DNA from: CAXBID01 sp963815305
GTDB lineage: Bacteria; Bacteroidota; Bacteroidia; Flavobacteriales; Flavobacteriaceae
DNA: 64,000 bases
NCBI GenBank assembly: GCA_963815305.1
Contig: CAWFFW010000001.1
Span: 2,294,001 to 2,358,000 of the forward strand
Direction: 5' to 3'
Every line of letters begins with the position of its first letter. The first letter of the stretch is position 1. Below the pieces are notes generated by a model, which was not told where the DNA came from, did not search any database, and worked only from the letters and a program-made list of their open reading frames with translations. Positions 53,191 through 62,744 of this stretch are shown here, piece by piece. The position numbers and the translations under genes are program-made.

Positions 53191-53757
53191 TTAAAAGAAA
53201 TAGCCTACTGAAATTTGGAAGACACTGTTCCGTACACTATAATCATTAACAAAATCACTTATGAAATCTTCTGTATTAGAAAGTCCGAGGTAATACCGCA
53301 CTCCTAAAATTAAACCCGTATCAAAAGTATAGCTACTACCAAAATTTAACCCAAAATCCAATTCTCTAAAATCATCTTTAACATCGCCTTCATCATCTAT
53401 TTCTGTTTCGGCAGAAAGCAGATAACCTAACTGAGGCCCTATTTCTAAGCTCAATCCTTCAATCACATGGTATTTCAACATAATTGGTAAGTTTAAGTAA
53501 TTCATTTTTAACATATCATCATCAGCCTTTGCTCCTTGAGCTGAATACAATAATTCAGGTTGCACTGAAAATGTATCTGACATTGTAAAGTTTGCTATTA
53601 CACCAAAGTGTAATGAAGTTCGAGAATCTAACCCAACAGTATCACCAGTAAGTGTTGAGAAATTAGCTCCAGCTTTAATTCCAAATTGATAATTTTGCCC
53701 ATAAGATGATTGAATAATAAGGAATAAAATAATTGTTGTTTTAAGTAATTTTTTCAT
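53191..53757 (-). CDS. Porin-family outer-membrane beta-barrel protein
   Basis: A 188-aa protein with a signal peptide (MKKLLKTTIILFLIIQSSYGQ) and the PorT/outer-membrane-barrel pattern of Bacteroidota: YQFGIKAGANFSTLTGD, HFGVIANFTMSDTFSVQPEL, LLYSAQGAK, LEIGPQLGYLL and the C-terminal FQISVGYFF. It is a typical eight-strand barrel. Its role is unknown. It lies just downstream of the HTCS regulator gene in the same direction, with a 208-base gap. Confidence 0.82.
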   Translation of the reverse strand: MKKLLKTTIILFLIIQSSYGQNYQFGIKAGANFSTLTGDTVGLDSRTSLHFGVIANFTMSDTFSVQPELLYSAQGAKADDDMLKMNYLNLPIMLKYHVIEGLSLEIGPQLGYLLSAETEIDDEGDVKDDFRELDFGLNFGSSYTFDTGLILGVRYYLGLSNTEDFISDFVNDYSVRNSVFQISVGYFF

Positions 53758-53965
53758 AATACTTCTGTTTTAAATTAATAATTAAGTATTGCTATTTAAG
53801 TACTTAGGGGCAAGAATTAGGAATATACGGTATTGATTACAGATACAATATTATAGATATTACCCGCAAATGGATTGTAGTATTTTATCAAACCATAGGA
53901 GTATTCATGCAGAGCGAAAAAACGCTGTAATTAATATTGCATAATCTAAATATGGGTTGTGTATT

Positions 53966-56900
53966 TTAATCGAGGTCTTTACCCTGTATTTCGCTTGGAG
54001 TTTTTCCAAACTCTTCTTTAAATGCGCGACTAAACCATGAGGGATCATTAAAACCTACCTCGTAAGCTACTTGAGAAATGGTTTTATCGGTGGTTTGTAA
54101 TATTAATTTTGCTTTATTCAATCGAATCGATCTAATAAAAATTGAAGTGGACCGATTAGTAATAGCTTTAATTTTTCTATAAATTTGAGATTCACTTAAA
54201 TGCATTTTATTAGCTAGTTGAGTGGCTCCAAATTCTGAATCATCCAGAGATTCTGTTACAAATTCAATAACTTTTTTTATAAATAAAGCCTCAGGATTTT
54301 TATCTTTTCTATTAATAAATTCTTTAAAATCCTCTTTACTAAATTTCGTTATCATTTTATTTCGAAGGGCTACGAGTTGATCCAATCGAATTAACAATTC
54401 AGTTTTATTAAAAGGCTTTATTAAATAAGCATCTGCCCCTCTTGAAAGTCCTTCAATACGATCTTTATCCGATGATTTTGCCGTTAGTATTATAATGGGA
54501 ATATGGTCTGTAATAACCTCCGATTTAAGTATTGAACATACCTCAAAGCCATCTTTTTCTGGCATCATTACATCACATATAATTATATCAGGAACATATT
54601 TTAAGGCCATTTCAATTCCGATAACTCCATTTTTTGCATGAATAACCTCATATTTTCCCTCAATACAAGTTTTAACAAAATACGCTACATCTGGATTGTC
54701 TTCTATTATAAGCGCAATGGATTGATTAGTATCTTCAAAAGATAAATTTTGAGATGTAATCAATTCTTCCTTTGGCTTGTTGAAATTTAGTGTTGGCTTA
54801 TTTTCAGCCTTTTTGCTAGTACTAATTTTTGAATTATTAGTAACAGGCAACCAAACAATAAATTCACTACCTAAATTTAATTTGCTTTTTACTTTAATAC
54901 TACCGTGCATCAATACTATTAGTTGCTTTGTTAAAGCTAAACCAATTCCAGTGCCTTCATGATTTCTAGAACTTGAGGCATCTACTTGATAAAATTTTCC
55001 AAATATATTAGGAATATCATCCTCTGAAAGCCCTATACCAGTGTCAACAATTTTTATTTTTAAATGTTTTTCGTTTGCATGGTTTAGGGTATTCAGATGA
55101 ACAATTATTTTTCCTTTTTGTGGTGTAAATTTTATGGCGTTCATCAATAAATTAGTCATGATAGCTCTAAATTTATCTTTATCTACGTCCATGATCAAAA
55201 CATCTGCCTCAGAATAAAATGTATAATTAATGTCTTTATCATTTGCTAATGACTCAAAACTTTCGAATATATATTTAGCATAACTTATAATATCTAATTG
55301 CTCTAAATGGAGTTTTATTTCTGCATTCTCTAACCTTGTTAAATCGAGCATTTCGTTTACGAGCTTTAGTAAATTTTCGCTATTTCTTTTAATCATCTCC
55401 AACCGTTTTTGTGATTCATTAAAAGTTATTTTTTTTGCCTTAACTTTTAAATCATCAACCATCCCTAAAATAACTGTAAGCGGCGTTCTAAATTCGTGTG
55501 TTATATTGGTATATAGTGAATTTTTTAATTGGTCAATTTCCCGCAACCTTTCACTTTCTGCAACAGCTAATTTTCTTGAAACTACAAACTTATAAACCCA
55601 ATATGTTATTAAAACCAATAACAACAAATAACCTATAAAGGCTACTTTAGTAAACCACCAAGGCGGGTTTATATGTAATTCTATTTCAAGTGGTTTCGAA
55701 ATCCATTCTTTACCCCTTGAAAAACCATTTACTTGAAGGTTGTACTCACCAGATGGTAGATTTAAAAACTGTATTTCTGTGTCTTTTAAAAAATTCCATT
55801 CTTTATCTAAAGGTAAGAGTTTGTATGCATACTGTACATTTTTATCTAAACGAAAATCTAATGATGCATATGTTAAGTAGAAAGGAAATTGATTATAATC
55901 AAAAGAGATTTGAGACGTTTTTTCGATAGTATTCTTAAGATAATTTTGTGAAATATCAGTAGGCTTTATAATGTTATCTTTTACTCGTAATTGCGAAAAA
56001 TATAATTCCTGAGATTTATCAATGGATTCTAAATCTTTGGGATTAAAATAAGTAAGCCCATCAATTCCTCCCAAAAAAATAGTTCCTTTATCATCTCTAA
56101 ATCTAGCATGAACATCAAATTCTTCGCCTTGAATATTATCTGTTATTCCATAATTGGAAAAACGCTGCAAATTTACGTCAAACTTAACTATGCCATCATT
56201 TGTCCCCATCCACAAATTACCTTCTAAATCATCCTGTAAACTGTACACTAAAGCATTAGGAAATTGGTGTTGTGCAAACCATGTAGTAAATGACCCGTCT
56301 TTATTTAATTTGCTTAATCCATTTCTTGTGCCTAACCAAATGACTTGTTTAGTGTCTATAAGGATATCATTTATTGAATTATGTGAGAGTGAATTTGCTA
56401 AATTAGCATCTCTTTTAAAATTTGTAAAAATAGGTTTGTTGTATGAATTATTTTGAAATTCTATCTTACTTAAACCACCTTGAGTTCCAATCCAAATATT
56501 ATTATTTAAATCTACAGCAATAGTTTGAGTTGCATTATTTACTAAAGAGTTCGTGTTTTTACTATCATTAAAATACCTTTTTATTTTATAAGTATCATCG
56601 CTATGATATTCAAGTTTAAAAATGCCCTGTTCAAAAGTTGCACCCCATAAATTATTGTGCTTATCTAATTCCAAGTCCATAATGAAATCAGAATTTATAG
56701 AGTTTTGATTATTAGAATTATGATAAAATTTTTTAAATAAGGGCTTCTCTGGATTAAAAGTTTTTAAATCAATCATACTTAAACCACGCGTAGTTCCCAT
56801 CCATAACCTATTGTTGTTTTTATCATGAACTATAGCTCTCACAACAGATCCAGCAATGGTTTTAGAATCATTTTGATTATCAATAAAATAATAAATTTTG

Positions 56901-58015
56901 TGCTCTGTAATTAAATTCAAACCACCGTCAGTTGTTCCAATCCATAAATATTTATCTTTATAAATAGAAAATATAACATTATCATTAAGTACGTGTTTAC
57001 CCTGTTTGTTTTTTGATATATTATTAAAACAAGGAGGATTAAAATCAAGTAAATTCAAACCATTAGCTGTTCCTACTAGCAATAAATTATCGGATATCTT
57101 CAAAAGCGATTGCACCGTGTTGTTTGACAAACCCGTATTTTTGGTTTCAGAATATTCAATTTTTTGCAGAATTTTTAAGTCAATTAAATTGAATAAATAA
57201 AGTCCCCTTCCTGAAGCAATCCAAACAGAATCATCATTTTCATAAAGAAAATCAACAACGTGCATCGTTTTAAAATTACCCGATTTTTCAAGCTCATGAT
57301 TGATAAGTGTTTTTGTTTTTAAATTGTAGATATAAAAGCCTTCGTAGCTTCCAATTAACAAATGGTCTCCTTTTTCTGAAAAAGTTCGAATATTACCATC
57401 AATTTCAAATTCACTTATCATGTTTTCAGGAGAGCCTTTAAAACATTTTACGTTGCCATCTAAAGTTCCTATCCATGTTAGCCCTTTATTATCTATGTAA
57501 ATTGCGGTTAGCCGGCTATTTTTAAAATATTGCTTTGTAGAGCCTTCATAGTCCACATGAATATGAAATAGCCCATAATTTAATGTAGTAACCCAAATAT
57601 CATTATCATTATTAATAACATCAGTAACTATTTCATTATTTAATTTTCCAGCTAATTTAATTTTTGAAAATTTATCCTTTAGCGGATTGTAACAATTCAA
57701 CCCGTTTCCATTAGTGCCTATCCAAATATTACCATTTTTACTCTTAGCCATTTTGGTGATGAAATTCCCAGAGATAGTAGTATGGTCTTTTTGTACATTT
57801 TTGTAGTGTTTAAACACTGTTCCATCAAATCTATTTAAGCCGTCTGCTGTTGCTATCCAGATAAAACCAGAATCATCCATCAGCATATCATTAGCAGAAA
57901 CCTGCGACATACCGTTTTCTAGCGAAAAATATTTTATTCGGGGTGTATTAATTTGTCCAAATACTGATAAGCATATTAAATGAAGAATGATATGACAAAT
58001 TACCTTAGCTAGCAT
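53966..58015 (-). CDS. Hybrid two-component system regulator (HTCS)
   Basis: A 1349-aa protein combining sensor, kinase, receiver and DNA-binding parts. A signal peptide is followed by two beta-propeller domains of reg_prop repeats (recurring IWIGT and LWMGT motifs, residues 25-710). A Y_Y_Y domain (about 720-790), a membrane helix (about 800-820, VAFIGYLLLLVLITYWVY), a HisKA domain (NITHEFRTPLT, about H855) and an ATPase domain (MNAIKFTP, DTGIGLS, GTGIGLAL) follow. A receiver (IICDVMMPEKDG) and an AraC-type helix-turn-helix (ISQVAYEVGFNDPSWFSRAF) end it. In Bacteroidota these proteins sense sugars or other outside compounds and control adjacent operons. Confidence 0.95.
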   Translation of the reverse strand: MLAKVICHIILHLICLSVFGQINTPRIKYFSLENGMSQVSANDMLMDDSGFIWIATADGLNRFDGTVFKHYKNVQKDHTTISGNFITKMAKSKNGNIWIGTNGNGLNCYNPLKDKFSKIKLAGKLNNEIVTDVINNDNDIWVTTLNYGLFHIHVDYEGSTKQYFKNSRLTAIYIDNKGLTWIGTLDGNVKCFKGSPENMISEFEIDGNIRTFSEKGDHLLIGSYEGFYIYNLKTKTLINHELEKSGNFKTMHVVDFLYENDDSVWIASGRGLYLFNLIDLKILQKIEYSETKNTGLSNNTVQSLLKISDNLLLVGTANGLNLLDFNPPCFNNISKNKQGKHVLNDNVIFSIYKDKYLWIGTTDGGLNLITEHKIYYFIDNQNDSKTIAGSVVRAIVHDKNNNRLWMGTTRGLSMIDLKTFNPEKPLFKKFYHNSNNQNSINSDFIMDLELDKHNNLWGATFEQGIFKLEYHSDDTYKIKRYFNDSKNTNSLVNNATQTIAVDLNNNIWIGTQGGLSKIEFQNNSYNKPIFTNFKRDANLANSLSHNSINDILIDTKQVIWLGTRNGLSKLNKDGSFTTWFAQHQFPNALVYSLQDDLEGNLWMGTNDGIVKFDVNLQRFSNYGITDNIQGEEFDVHARFRDDKGTIFLGGIDGLTYFNPKDLESIDKSQELYFSQLRVKDNIIKPTDISQNYLKNTIEKTSQISFDYNQFPFYLTYASLDFRLDKNVQYAYKLLPLDKEWNFLKDTEIQFLNLPSGEYNLQVNGFSRGKEWISKPLEIELHINPPWWFTKVAFIGYLLLLVLITYWVYKFVVSRKLAVAESERLREIDQLKNSLYTNITHEFRTPLTVILGMVDDLKVKAKKITFNESQKRLEMIKRNSENLLKLVNEMLDLTRLENAEIKLHLEQLDIISYAKYIFESFESLANDKDINYTFYSEADVLIMDVDKDKFRAIMTNLLMNAIKFTPQKGKIIVHLNTLNHANEKHLKIKIVDTGIGLSEDDIPNIFGKFYQVDASSSRNHEGTGIGLALTKQLIVLMHGSIKVKSKLNLGSEFIVWLPVTNNSKISTSKKAENKPTLNFNKPKEELITSQNLSFEDTNQSIALIIEDNPDVAYFVKTCIEGKYEVIHAKNGVIGIEMALKYVPDIIICDVMMPEKDGFEVCSILKSEVITDHIPIIILTAKSSDKDRIEGLSRGADAYLIKPFNKTELLIRLDQLVALRNKMITKFSKEDFKEFINRKDKNPEALFIKKVIEFVTESLDDSEFGATQLANKMHLSESQIYRKIKAITNRSTSIFIRSIRLNKAKLILQTTDKTISQVAYEVGFNDPSWFSRAFKEEFGKTPSEIQGKDLD

Positions 58016-58193
58016 ATTTAAAATATAGAGTACTGTTTATCTGGTACTTATAAATTTAAAATTAAGAAAGATATTGATTGAAACAGCAAAAAATTCGTTT
58101 TTTATTAATTTTTAATCATTTAAATAGCCCAACCAAAACGTTAAACACTGTTAAAAATTTGTTTTTTTTAAATGATTCACTATATTGTTAGCT

Positions 58194-58568
58194 ATGATAA
58201 AAGCAGATAAAGATAAATATTCAGACGTATTAGAAGATTCAATCACCTATTTAGAAAACCGTGGTTTCGAAAATATTAAGGCTGACATTGAAGGTTATGA
58301 AACACCAAAATCATTCTCTAAAGTAGGAAGCGATGTTACAATCACACCAGACATTACAGCCACCAAAGAGGGTAGAAAGCATTATTTTGATATTAGTTTA
58401 AAATCCGAAAAGCCAAAACTTCTAAAATCCAAATGGCTATTTTTAAAAACATTAAGTAATTTAAAATCACACAGATTTAAATTAATTACTAAACGCGGTC
58501 ATTATAAGTTCACTCAAGATATGTTAGAAGATATAAACTTAACAAACAAATCATTAATTAAGATTTAA
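58194..58568 (+). CDS. Conserved flavobacterial protein next to rpoD, function unknown
   Basis: A 124-aa protein. The ATG at 58194 is preferred over an in-frame TTG at 58185. It has no signal peptide or membrane helix. The centre reads GSDVTITPDITATKEGRKHY then FDISLKSEKP, a pattern that resembles PD-(D/E)xK nuclease folds (PD, then a D-I-S-L-K strand), but the third acidic residue is replaced by serine, so catalysis is doubtful. The rest is rich in lysine. It lies just upstream of rpoD in the same direction with about 140 bases between. Confidence 0.6.
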   Translation: MIKADKDKYSDVLEDSITYLENRGFENIKADIEGYETPKSFSKVGSDVTITPDITATKEGRKHYFDISLKSEKPKLLKSKWLFLKTLSNLKSHRFKLITKRGHYKFTQDMLEDINLTNKSLIKI

Positions 58569-58707
58569 AATGTGACTTCTCATAGAAAATAAGGTCAAAA
58601 CTAAATCTTACCAAAAAAATTATTACTTTTTGTAACATTTATTGACGTTTGTGCGTATAACCATTGAACGACCTATTTTTCACAATTAAATTACAGGAAA
58701 ACATTAG

Positions 58708-59571
58708 ATGAGACAACTTAAAATTACGAAGCAGGTTACCAATAGAGAAACCGCTTCGTTAGATAAATATCTACAGGAAATTGGTAAGGTGGATTTGATT
58801 ACTGCCGATGAAGAAGTTGAACTAGCACAACGTATTAAGGCAGGAGATCAACTTGCTTTAGAAAAACTAACAAAAGCTAATTTACGTTTCGTAGTATCGG
58901 TTGCTAAGCAATACCAAAACCAAGGATTAACATTACCCGATTTAATAAATGAAGGGAACTTAGGTTTAATTAAAGCTGCACAACGTTTTGATGAAACTCG
59001 TGGTTTTAAATTTATTTCTTATGCTGTTTGGTGGATTCGCCAATCGATTCTTCAAGCTTTGGCTGAACAATCGCGTATTGTACGTTTACCATTAAATAAA
59101 ATTGGTTCTATTAACAAAATTAATAAAACATTTGCCTTTTTAGAGCAAAGTCATGAGCGTCCACCTTCTGCTGAAGAAATTGCAAAGGAATTGGATATGA
59201 CTATTAACGATGTTAAAGAGTCTATGAAAAACTCTGGTCGCCACGTAAGTATGGACGCACCGTTGGTTGAAGGTGAAGATTCTAACTTATACGATGTATT
59301 AAATAGTGGAGAATCTCCAAATCCAGATAGAGAATTATTACATGAATCTTTACGAACTGAAATAGAGCGTGCTTTAGAAACTTTAACACCTCGTGAAGCA
59401 GATGTTATTCGTTTATATTTTGGTTTAGGAAACCAACACCCAATGACGCTTGAAGAAATTGGCGAGACTTTTGATTTAACTCGTGAACGTGTAAGACAAA
59501 TAAAAGAAAAAGCTATCCGTAGATTAAAGCATACGTCTAGAAGTAAAATATTAAAAACATATTTAGGTTAG
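58708..59571 (+). CDS. rpoD: Primary RNA polymerase sigma factor
   Basis: The housekeeping sigma factor of Bacteroidota, 287 aa long and lacking the N-terminal 1.1 region of E. coli RpoD. Region 1.2 is DKYLQEIGKVDLITADEEVE; region 2 is LPDLINEGNLGLIKAAQRF and FISYAVWWIRQSI; region 3 is VRLPLNKIGSINKINKTF; region 4 is LEEIGETFDLTRERVRQIKE. It recognises the TAnnTTTG and TTG boxes seen throughout the window. A terminator follows about 80 bases after the stop. Confidence 0.96.
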   Translation: MRQLKITKQVTNRETASLDKYLQEIGKVDLITADEEVELAQRIKAGDQLALEKLTKANLRFVVSVAKQYQNQGLTLPDLINEGNLGLIKAAQRFDETRGFKFISYAVWWIRQSILQALAEQSRIVRLPLNKIGSINKINKTFAFLEQSHERPPSAEEIAKELDMTINDVKESMKNSGRHVSMDAPLVEGEDSNLYDVLNSGESPNPDRELLHESLRTEIERALETLTPREADVIRLYFGLGNQHPMTLEEIGETFDLTRERVRQIKEKAIRRLKHTSRSKILKTYLG

Positions 59572-59648
59572 TAATTATATAAGATTACGACTAAATAACA
59601 GTAACAAACAGTTACAACATAACTGTTCGTTTTTTGATTGATGAAAGA

Positions 59649-59680
59649 ACCCTCGGCTGATTACCGGGGGTTTATTTTTT
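59649..59680 (+). terminator. Rho-independent terminator after rpoD
   Basis: Stem ACCCTCGG (59649-59656) with CCGGGGGT (59664-59671), seven base pairs plus one T-G wobble and a 7-base loop, then TTATTTTTT. Confidence 0.85.
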
Positions 59681-59777
59681 AAATTCATGATAATTTTTTT
59701 CACATAAATTATGTTAGACAAAGGCATTATTAATTTTTTATTAAATTGTGATTCAAATAGCTTTATTTGAATTTAAT

Positions 59778-60119
59778 ATGATAAAAACAATTTGCTATAT
59801 AAGCGATTCAAAAACACAGAAAAATTTGAATAAGCTGGATCATATTTATTTAAAAACAAAATCAAACAATCTTAAGGATAATATTACTGGGATTTTTATT
59901 CATATAGACAAAAATTATCTCCAAGTTCTTGAAGGAGAACCTGAAAAAGTAGATAAAATTAAAACTGATAAGAGACACTATAATGTTATAGAAGTTATTA
60001 ATACTACCACTAAAGATCGTGTTTTTGAAGATTATAATTTCGGATTTTCAGTACTAAAAAAAAGTGGAATTGCCCAATTTGAAAAATTACATAGAATGGC
60101 TAAAGCATGCAGATCATAA
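59778..60119 (+). CDS. Stand-alone BLUF blue-light receptor
   Basis: A 113-aa protein that is a single BLUF domain, which binds FAD and senses blue light. The photocycle residues align with Slr1694 Y8/N32/Q50 as Y7 (TICYIS), N31 (SNNLKDNITG) and Q49 (YLQVLEG). The later DKRHYNV and RVFEDYNFGF are also typical, with Y in place of the semi-conserved tryptophan. About four residues are missing between LEG and DKRH, so one helix turn is shorter than usual. The ATG at 59778 was chosen over an earlier in-frame start at 59748. The output partner is not adjacent, and the gene sits between rpoD and rpe. Confidence 0.85.
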   Translation: MIKTICYISDSKTQKNLNKLDHIYLKTKSNNLKDNITGIFIHIDKNYLQVLEGEPEKVDKIKTDKRHYNVIEVINTTTKDRVFEDYNFGFSVLKKSGIAQFEKLHRMAKACRS

Positions 60120-60192
60120 AGTAACAAATAAGATTATTATTATATTGGAAAACTTTATTGAACGTTTATAGGTAATCAATACACAAAACCTT

Positions 60193-60200
60193 TATTTTTG
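60193..60200 (+). promoter_or_regulatory. -7 promoter box of rpe
   Basis: TATTTTTG, an exact TAnnTTTG match 21 bases before the ATG at 60222. Confidence 0.6.
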
Positions 60201-60221
60201 TGATTAAAACATGCGATTTTT

Positions 60222-60884
60222 ATGAGTACTAAATTAATAGCACCTTCCGTTTTAGCAGCTGATTTTGCTAATCTTCAACGAGATATTGAAATGGTTAATA
60301 AGAGTGACGCCGATTGGTTTCATATCGATATCATGGATGGCGTTTTTGTACCCAACATTTCATTTGGAATGCCCGTGCTTAAGGCTATTACAAAATATGC
60401 GAAAAAATACATTGATGTACATTTAATGATTATTAACCCTGATCAATACATTAAAACACTCGCAAGATTAGGAAGCAATTCATTATCAGTTCATTATGAA
60501 GCTTGCCCGCATCTACACAGAACATTACAAGCTATAAAAGCTGAAGGTATGAAAGCAGGAGTCGCATTAAACCCACATACCAATATCAACGTTTTAGAAG
60601 ATACCATAAATGATATAGATCAAGTAATATTAATGAGTGTTAATCCTGGTTTTGGTGGCCAAAGTTTTATTGAAAACACCTATAATAAAGTCAGGCAACT
60701 CAAAGCTCTAATTACACAAAAGGGAGCTTCAACTTTAATTGAAATTGATGGCGGCGTAACCAATAAAAATGCTAAAAGACTTACTGATGCTGGCGCAGAT
60801 ATTCTGGTTGCTGGTAGTTATGTTTTTAAAAGTGACAATCAGCTTGAAACAATTAAAGCCTTAAAAACTATGATTAACGCTTAA
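60222..60884 (+). CDS. rpe: Ribulose-phosphate 3-epimerase
   Basis: This enzyme interconverts ribulose-5-phosphate and xylulose-5-phosphate in the pentose phosphate pathway. The 220-aa TIM barrel shows APSVLAADFANL, WFHIDIMDGVFVPNISFG (metal-binding His and Asp), DVHLMI, HYEACPH, MSVNPGFGGQSF (phosphate loop) and EIDGGVTNKNAK. Length and motifs are standard. It has its own promoter. Confidence 0.97.
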   Translation: MSTKLIAPSVLAADFANLQRDIEMVNKSDADWFHIDIMDGVFVPNISFGMPVLKAITKYAKKYIDVHLMIINPDQYIKTLARLGSNSLSVHYEACPHLHRTLQAIKAEGMKAGVALNPHTNINVLEDTINDIDQVILMSVNPGFGGQSFIENTYNKVRQLKALITQKGASTLIEIDGGVTNKNAKRLTDAGADILVAGSYVFKSDNQLETIKALKTMINA

Positions 60885-61025
60885 AACGTATTGATAAAAA
60901 TTTCAAAAATATAATTTGAGTAATGTGGTCAAAAATAGTTGGTAATTTTATCAAAAATATATTTATACTTTATCATCATTAATTTTGGTTATAGGTATGT
61001 TGCCATTCATTAAAGAAAAAATAAT

Positions 61026-61382
61026 ATGAAAAATATATTTGGTTTTAAAGTTCTCGTAAATGGAGAACAAATTTGTAGAGCAGGTTTTGAAAAAGAAAAT
61101 TCCGTAGTTTCGTGTATTTTCAATTCCGTAAGAAGAGAAAACAACAATTCAGAAGAGCTTGACTTTTCGATTTCTGGTTTAAATTCTGACACTAAACAGC
61201 ATGTAACTTGGCATAAAGGAGAATTAGAAAAAGGAGACAAAGTTTCTTTAGAAGTTATTTTGGATAATTTTGATCTTCCAACTTCAATTCGTGAACCAAA
61301 ATCGGAGAAAGATATAATTGCTCAAAAAATTAAGCAATACAACAAATTGAAAAAAGAATTAAAAGATTATTTAAAGGAATAA
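61026..61382 (+). CDS. Hypothetical protein of cassette type
   Basis: A 118-aa soluble protein. It has an N-terminal beta-rich part (IFGFKVLVNGEQICRAGF, VVSCIFNSVRR, ELDFSISGLNSD), then WHKGELEKGDKVSLEVILD and a lysine-rich C-terminal helix. There is no signal peptide. I do not recognise a function, but similar short orphan proteins occur in accessory cassette-like regions of Bacteroidota. It opens a region of short genes and inverted repeats and is followed by a GC-rich hairpin (CGCAAC/GTTGCG, 61417-61429). Confidence 0.55.
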   Translation: MKNIFGFKVLVNGEQICRAGFEKENSVVSCIFNSVRRENNNSEELDFSISGLNSDTKQHVTWHKGELEKGDKVSLEVILDNFDLPTSIREPKSEKDIIAQKIKQYNKLKKELKDYLKE

Positions 61383-62218
61383 AAACTCAGCAAACATCTG
61401 ACCGACCAAAGCAGTGCGCAACTGTTGCGACGGACTGATTAGTGAAACGCTCAAAAAAGGATTTGTCGACTAACCAAAAACTGTAAGAAAAAAACAACGA
61501 AATGGCAAAATCGTATATAAAAAATTGCTGTATTTAGCTAAACCGAAGTTTATTGCTCGTTTGCTAGCTTCCAATTTTCCTGCGGAAAATCCTCGCACTC
61601 AAACACGCAACGTTCCTTACACAAAAATGTTGGCAAACATTAAAAAAGATATAGAAACAGATATAAAAACTCTTGATGAAATGATATTGATAAATGAAAA
61701 GATGATAAAGAATATCGATTCTATTAGAGGGTATATATGTCGGATTATGATGCTTCGTCTTCAACTTTAATTATAGATATGGAAAATAAAAAAACTGATT
61801 TTGAACTTTTTACTTCGGTTAATTTTAAAAATGCTCTCAGTAAAAAATAAAAAATATTACGATTTGAGAGAAGGCAAAAAACCTCATCAAGTTGATAAAT
61901 TCAGAATTAAAATAAAAAAGCGAAAGCACACCAATGTGTATAAAATATAGCTAACAAGTGCTAAATTCAAAAGGCTTATAATTATTTGTAAAAACCGCTA
62001 AATCTTTAAATTTGGCTTGTGATTAACCGAAAAAACTGCTTATTCTCAGGTTTTTTTTCGTATTCGAAGCCGTTAGCTGTAATTTTAAAAAAATACAACT
62101 ATATAACTAACTGTCTTTTAGTACATTAAAAATAAATTTAAAATAATTACGTTTTCGGAGTGGGAATTTTATCTACTTAATTGTTTTATAATAGAATGAA
62201 TAACAAAAATTAATAAAT
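61383..62218. other. Cassette-like region with inverted repeats and very short open frames
   Basis: Two short units share a left-end motif: GTATATAAAAAATTGCT (61513-61529) and GTGTATAAAATATAGCT (61936-61952), matching at 14 of 17 positions. The first unit also holds a TTTTCC-TGC-GGAAAA palindrome and an end near ACGCAACGTTCCTTACAC. The second is bounded by inverted AGCTAAC and GTTAGCT about 125 bases apart. Between them lie overlapping short plus-strand frames at 61628-61770, 61737-61850 (37 aa, MSDYDASSSTLIIDMENKK) and 61831-61950 (39 aa, basic). None is convincing alone; they may be pieces of one broken gene. Confidence 0.5.
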
Positions 62219-62647
62219 ATGAAAACCTCAAATTTTAAATTACTTACAATTTTTACTTTAACGGTATTATTCATTGGCACATTTTTATCTTGTTCAGATG
62301 ACGATGGACCAAATGCGAATATAACTGTTAACGAAGGTCCATCTGGAGATATTGGTGGCGATTTTATTGGAAACGGTGGAAATGCGTCCCGAACAATTAA
62401 TTGGACTAATAATTTGGCAACGGCTGACTATAATGCTGACATAACAGCTACCGCAACTGGAACATTTAATATTGTAATTGCTGATTCTGAAGGAACTGTA
62501 GTACTTAACAGAAATCTGATTGGAGGGACTGAGCCTGATACTATCGACGGTGTTACCTCTGCGGGAGAACCAGGTAATTGGACTGTAACAATTACTGTTA
62601 CTTCATTTAATGGAGACGGAAGTTATTCTTTAAGTGCTGGCAACTAA
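62219..62647 (+). CDS. Lipoprotein with a beta-sandwich-like domain
   Basis: A 142-aa protein with a lipobox (LFIGTFLSCSDDDGPN, C25) followed by an Asp/Asn/Gly-rich stretch. The mature part is rich in Thr, Asn and Gly and alternates like a beta-sandwich (ADITATATGTFNIVIADSEG, GNWTVTITVTSFNGDGSYSL). No known family is recognised. It probably sits at the outer membrane. A terminator follows, and cassette-like repeats lie on both sides. Confidence 0.65.
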   Translation: MKTSNFKLLTIFTLTVLFIGTFLSCSDDDGPNANITVNEGPSGDIGGDFIGNGGNASRTINWTNNLATADYNADITATATGTFNIVIADSEGTVVLNRNLIGGTEPDTIDGVTSAGEPGNWTVTITVTSFNGDGSYSLSAGN

Positions 62648-62670
62648 AAGCAGTTGATAAATAATTTAAG

Positions 62671-62699
62671 AGGCTGTCAGTAATTCGACAGCCTTTTTT
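62671..62699 (+). terminator. Rho-independent terminator
   Basis: Perfect 8-bp stem AGGCTGTC (62671-62678) with GACAGCCT (62687-62694), an 8-base loop, then T's. Confidence 0.88.
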
Positions 62700-62744
62700 A
62701 TGAAAATTAAATAATACTACAATCAACACAGTCTATAATTAATG

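Noticed and set aside
54777..57200. Plus-strand open frames within the HTCS gene
   Set aside because: They lie opposite clear sensor and kinase domains and have no start signals or family matches.
61948..62080. A true integron attC site
   Set aside because: The boundary boxes deviate from the RYYYAAC/GTTRRRY consensus by one base each and no integrase is visible; it is kept only as a cassette-like repeat.
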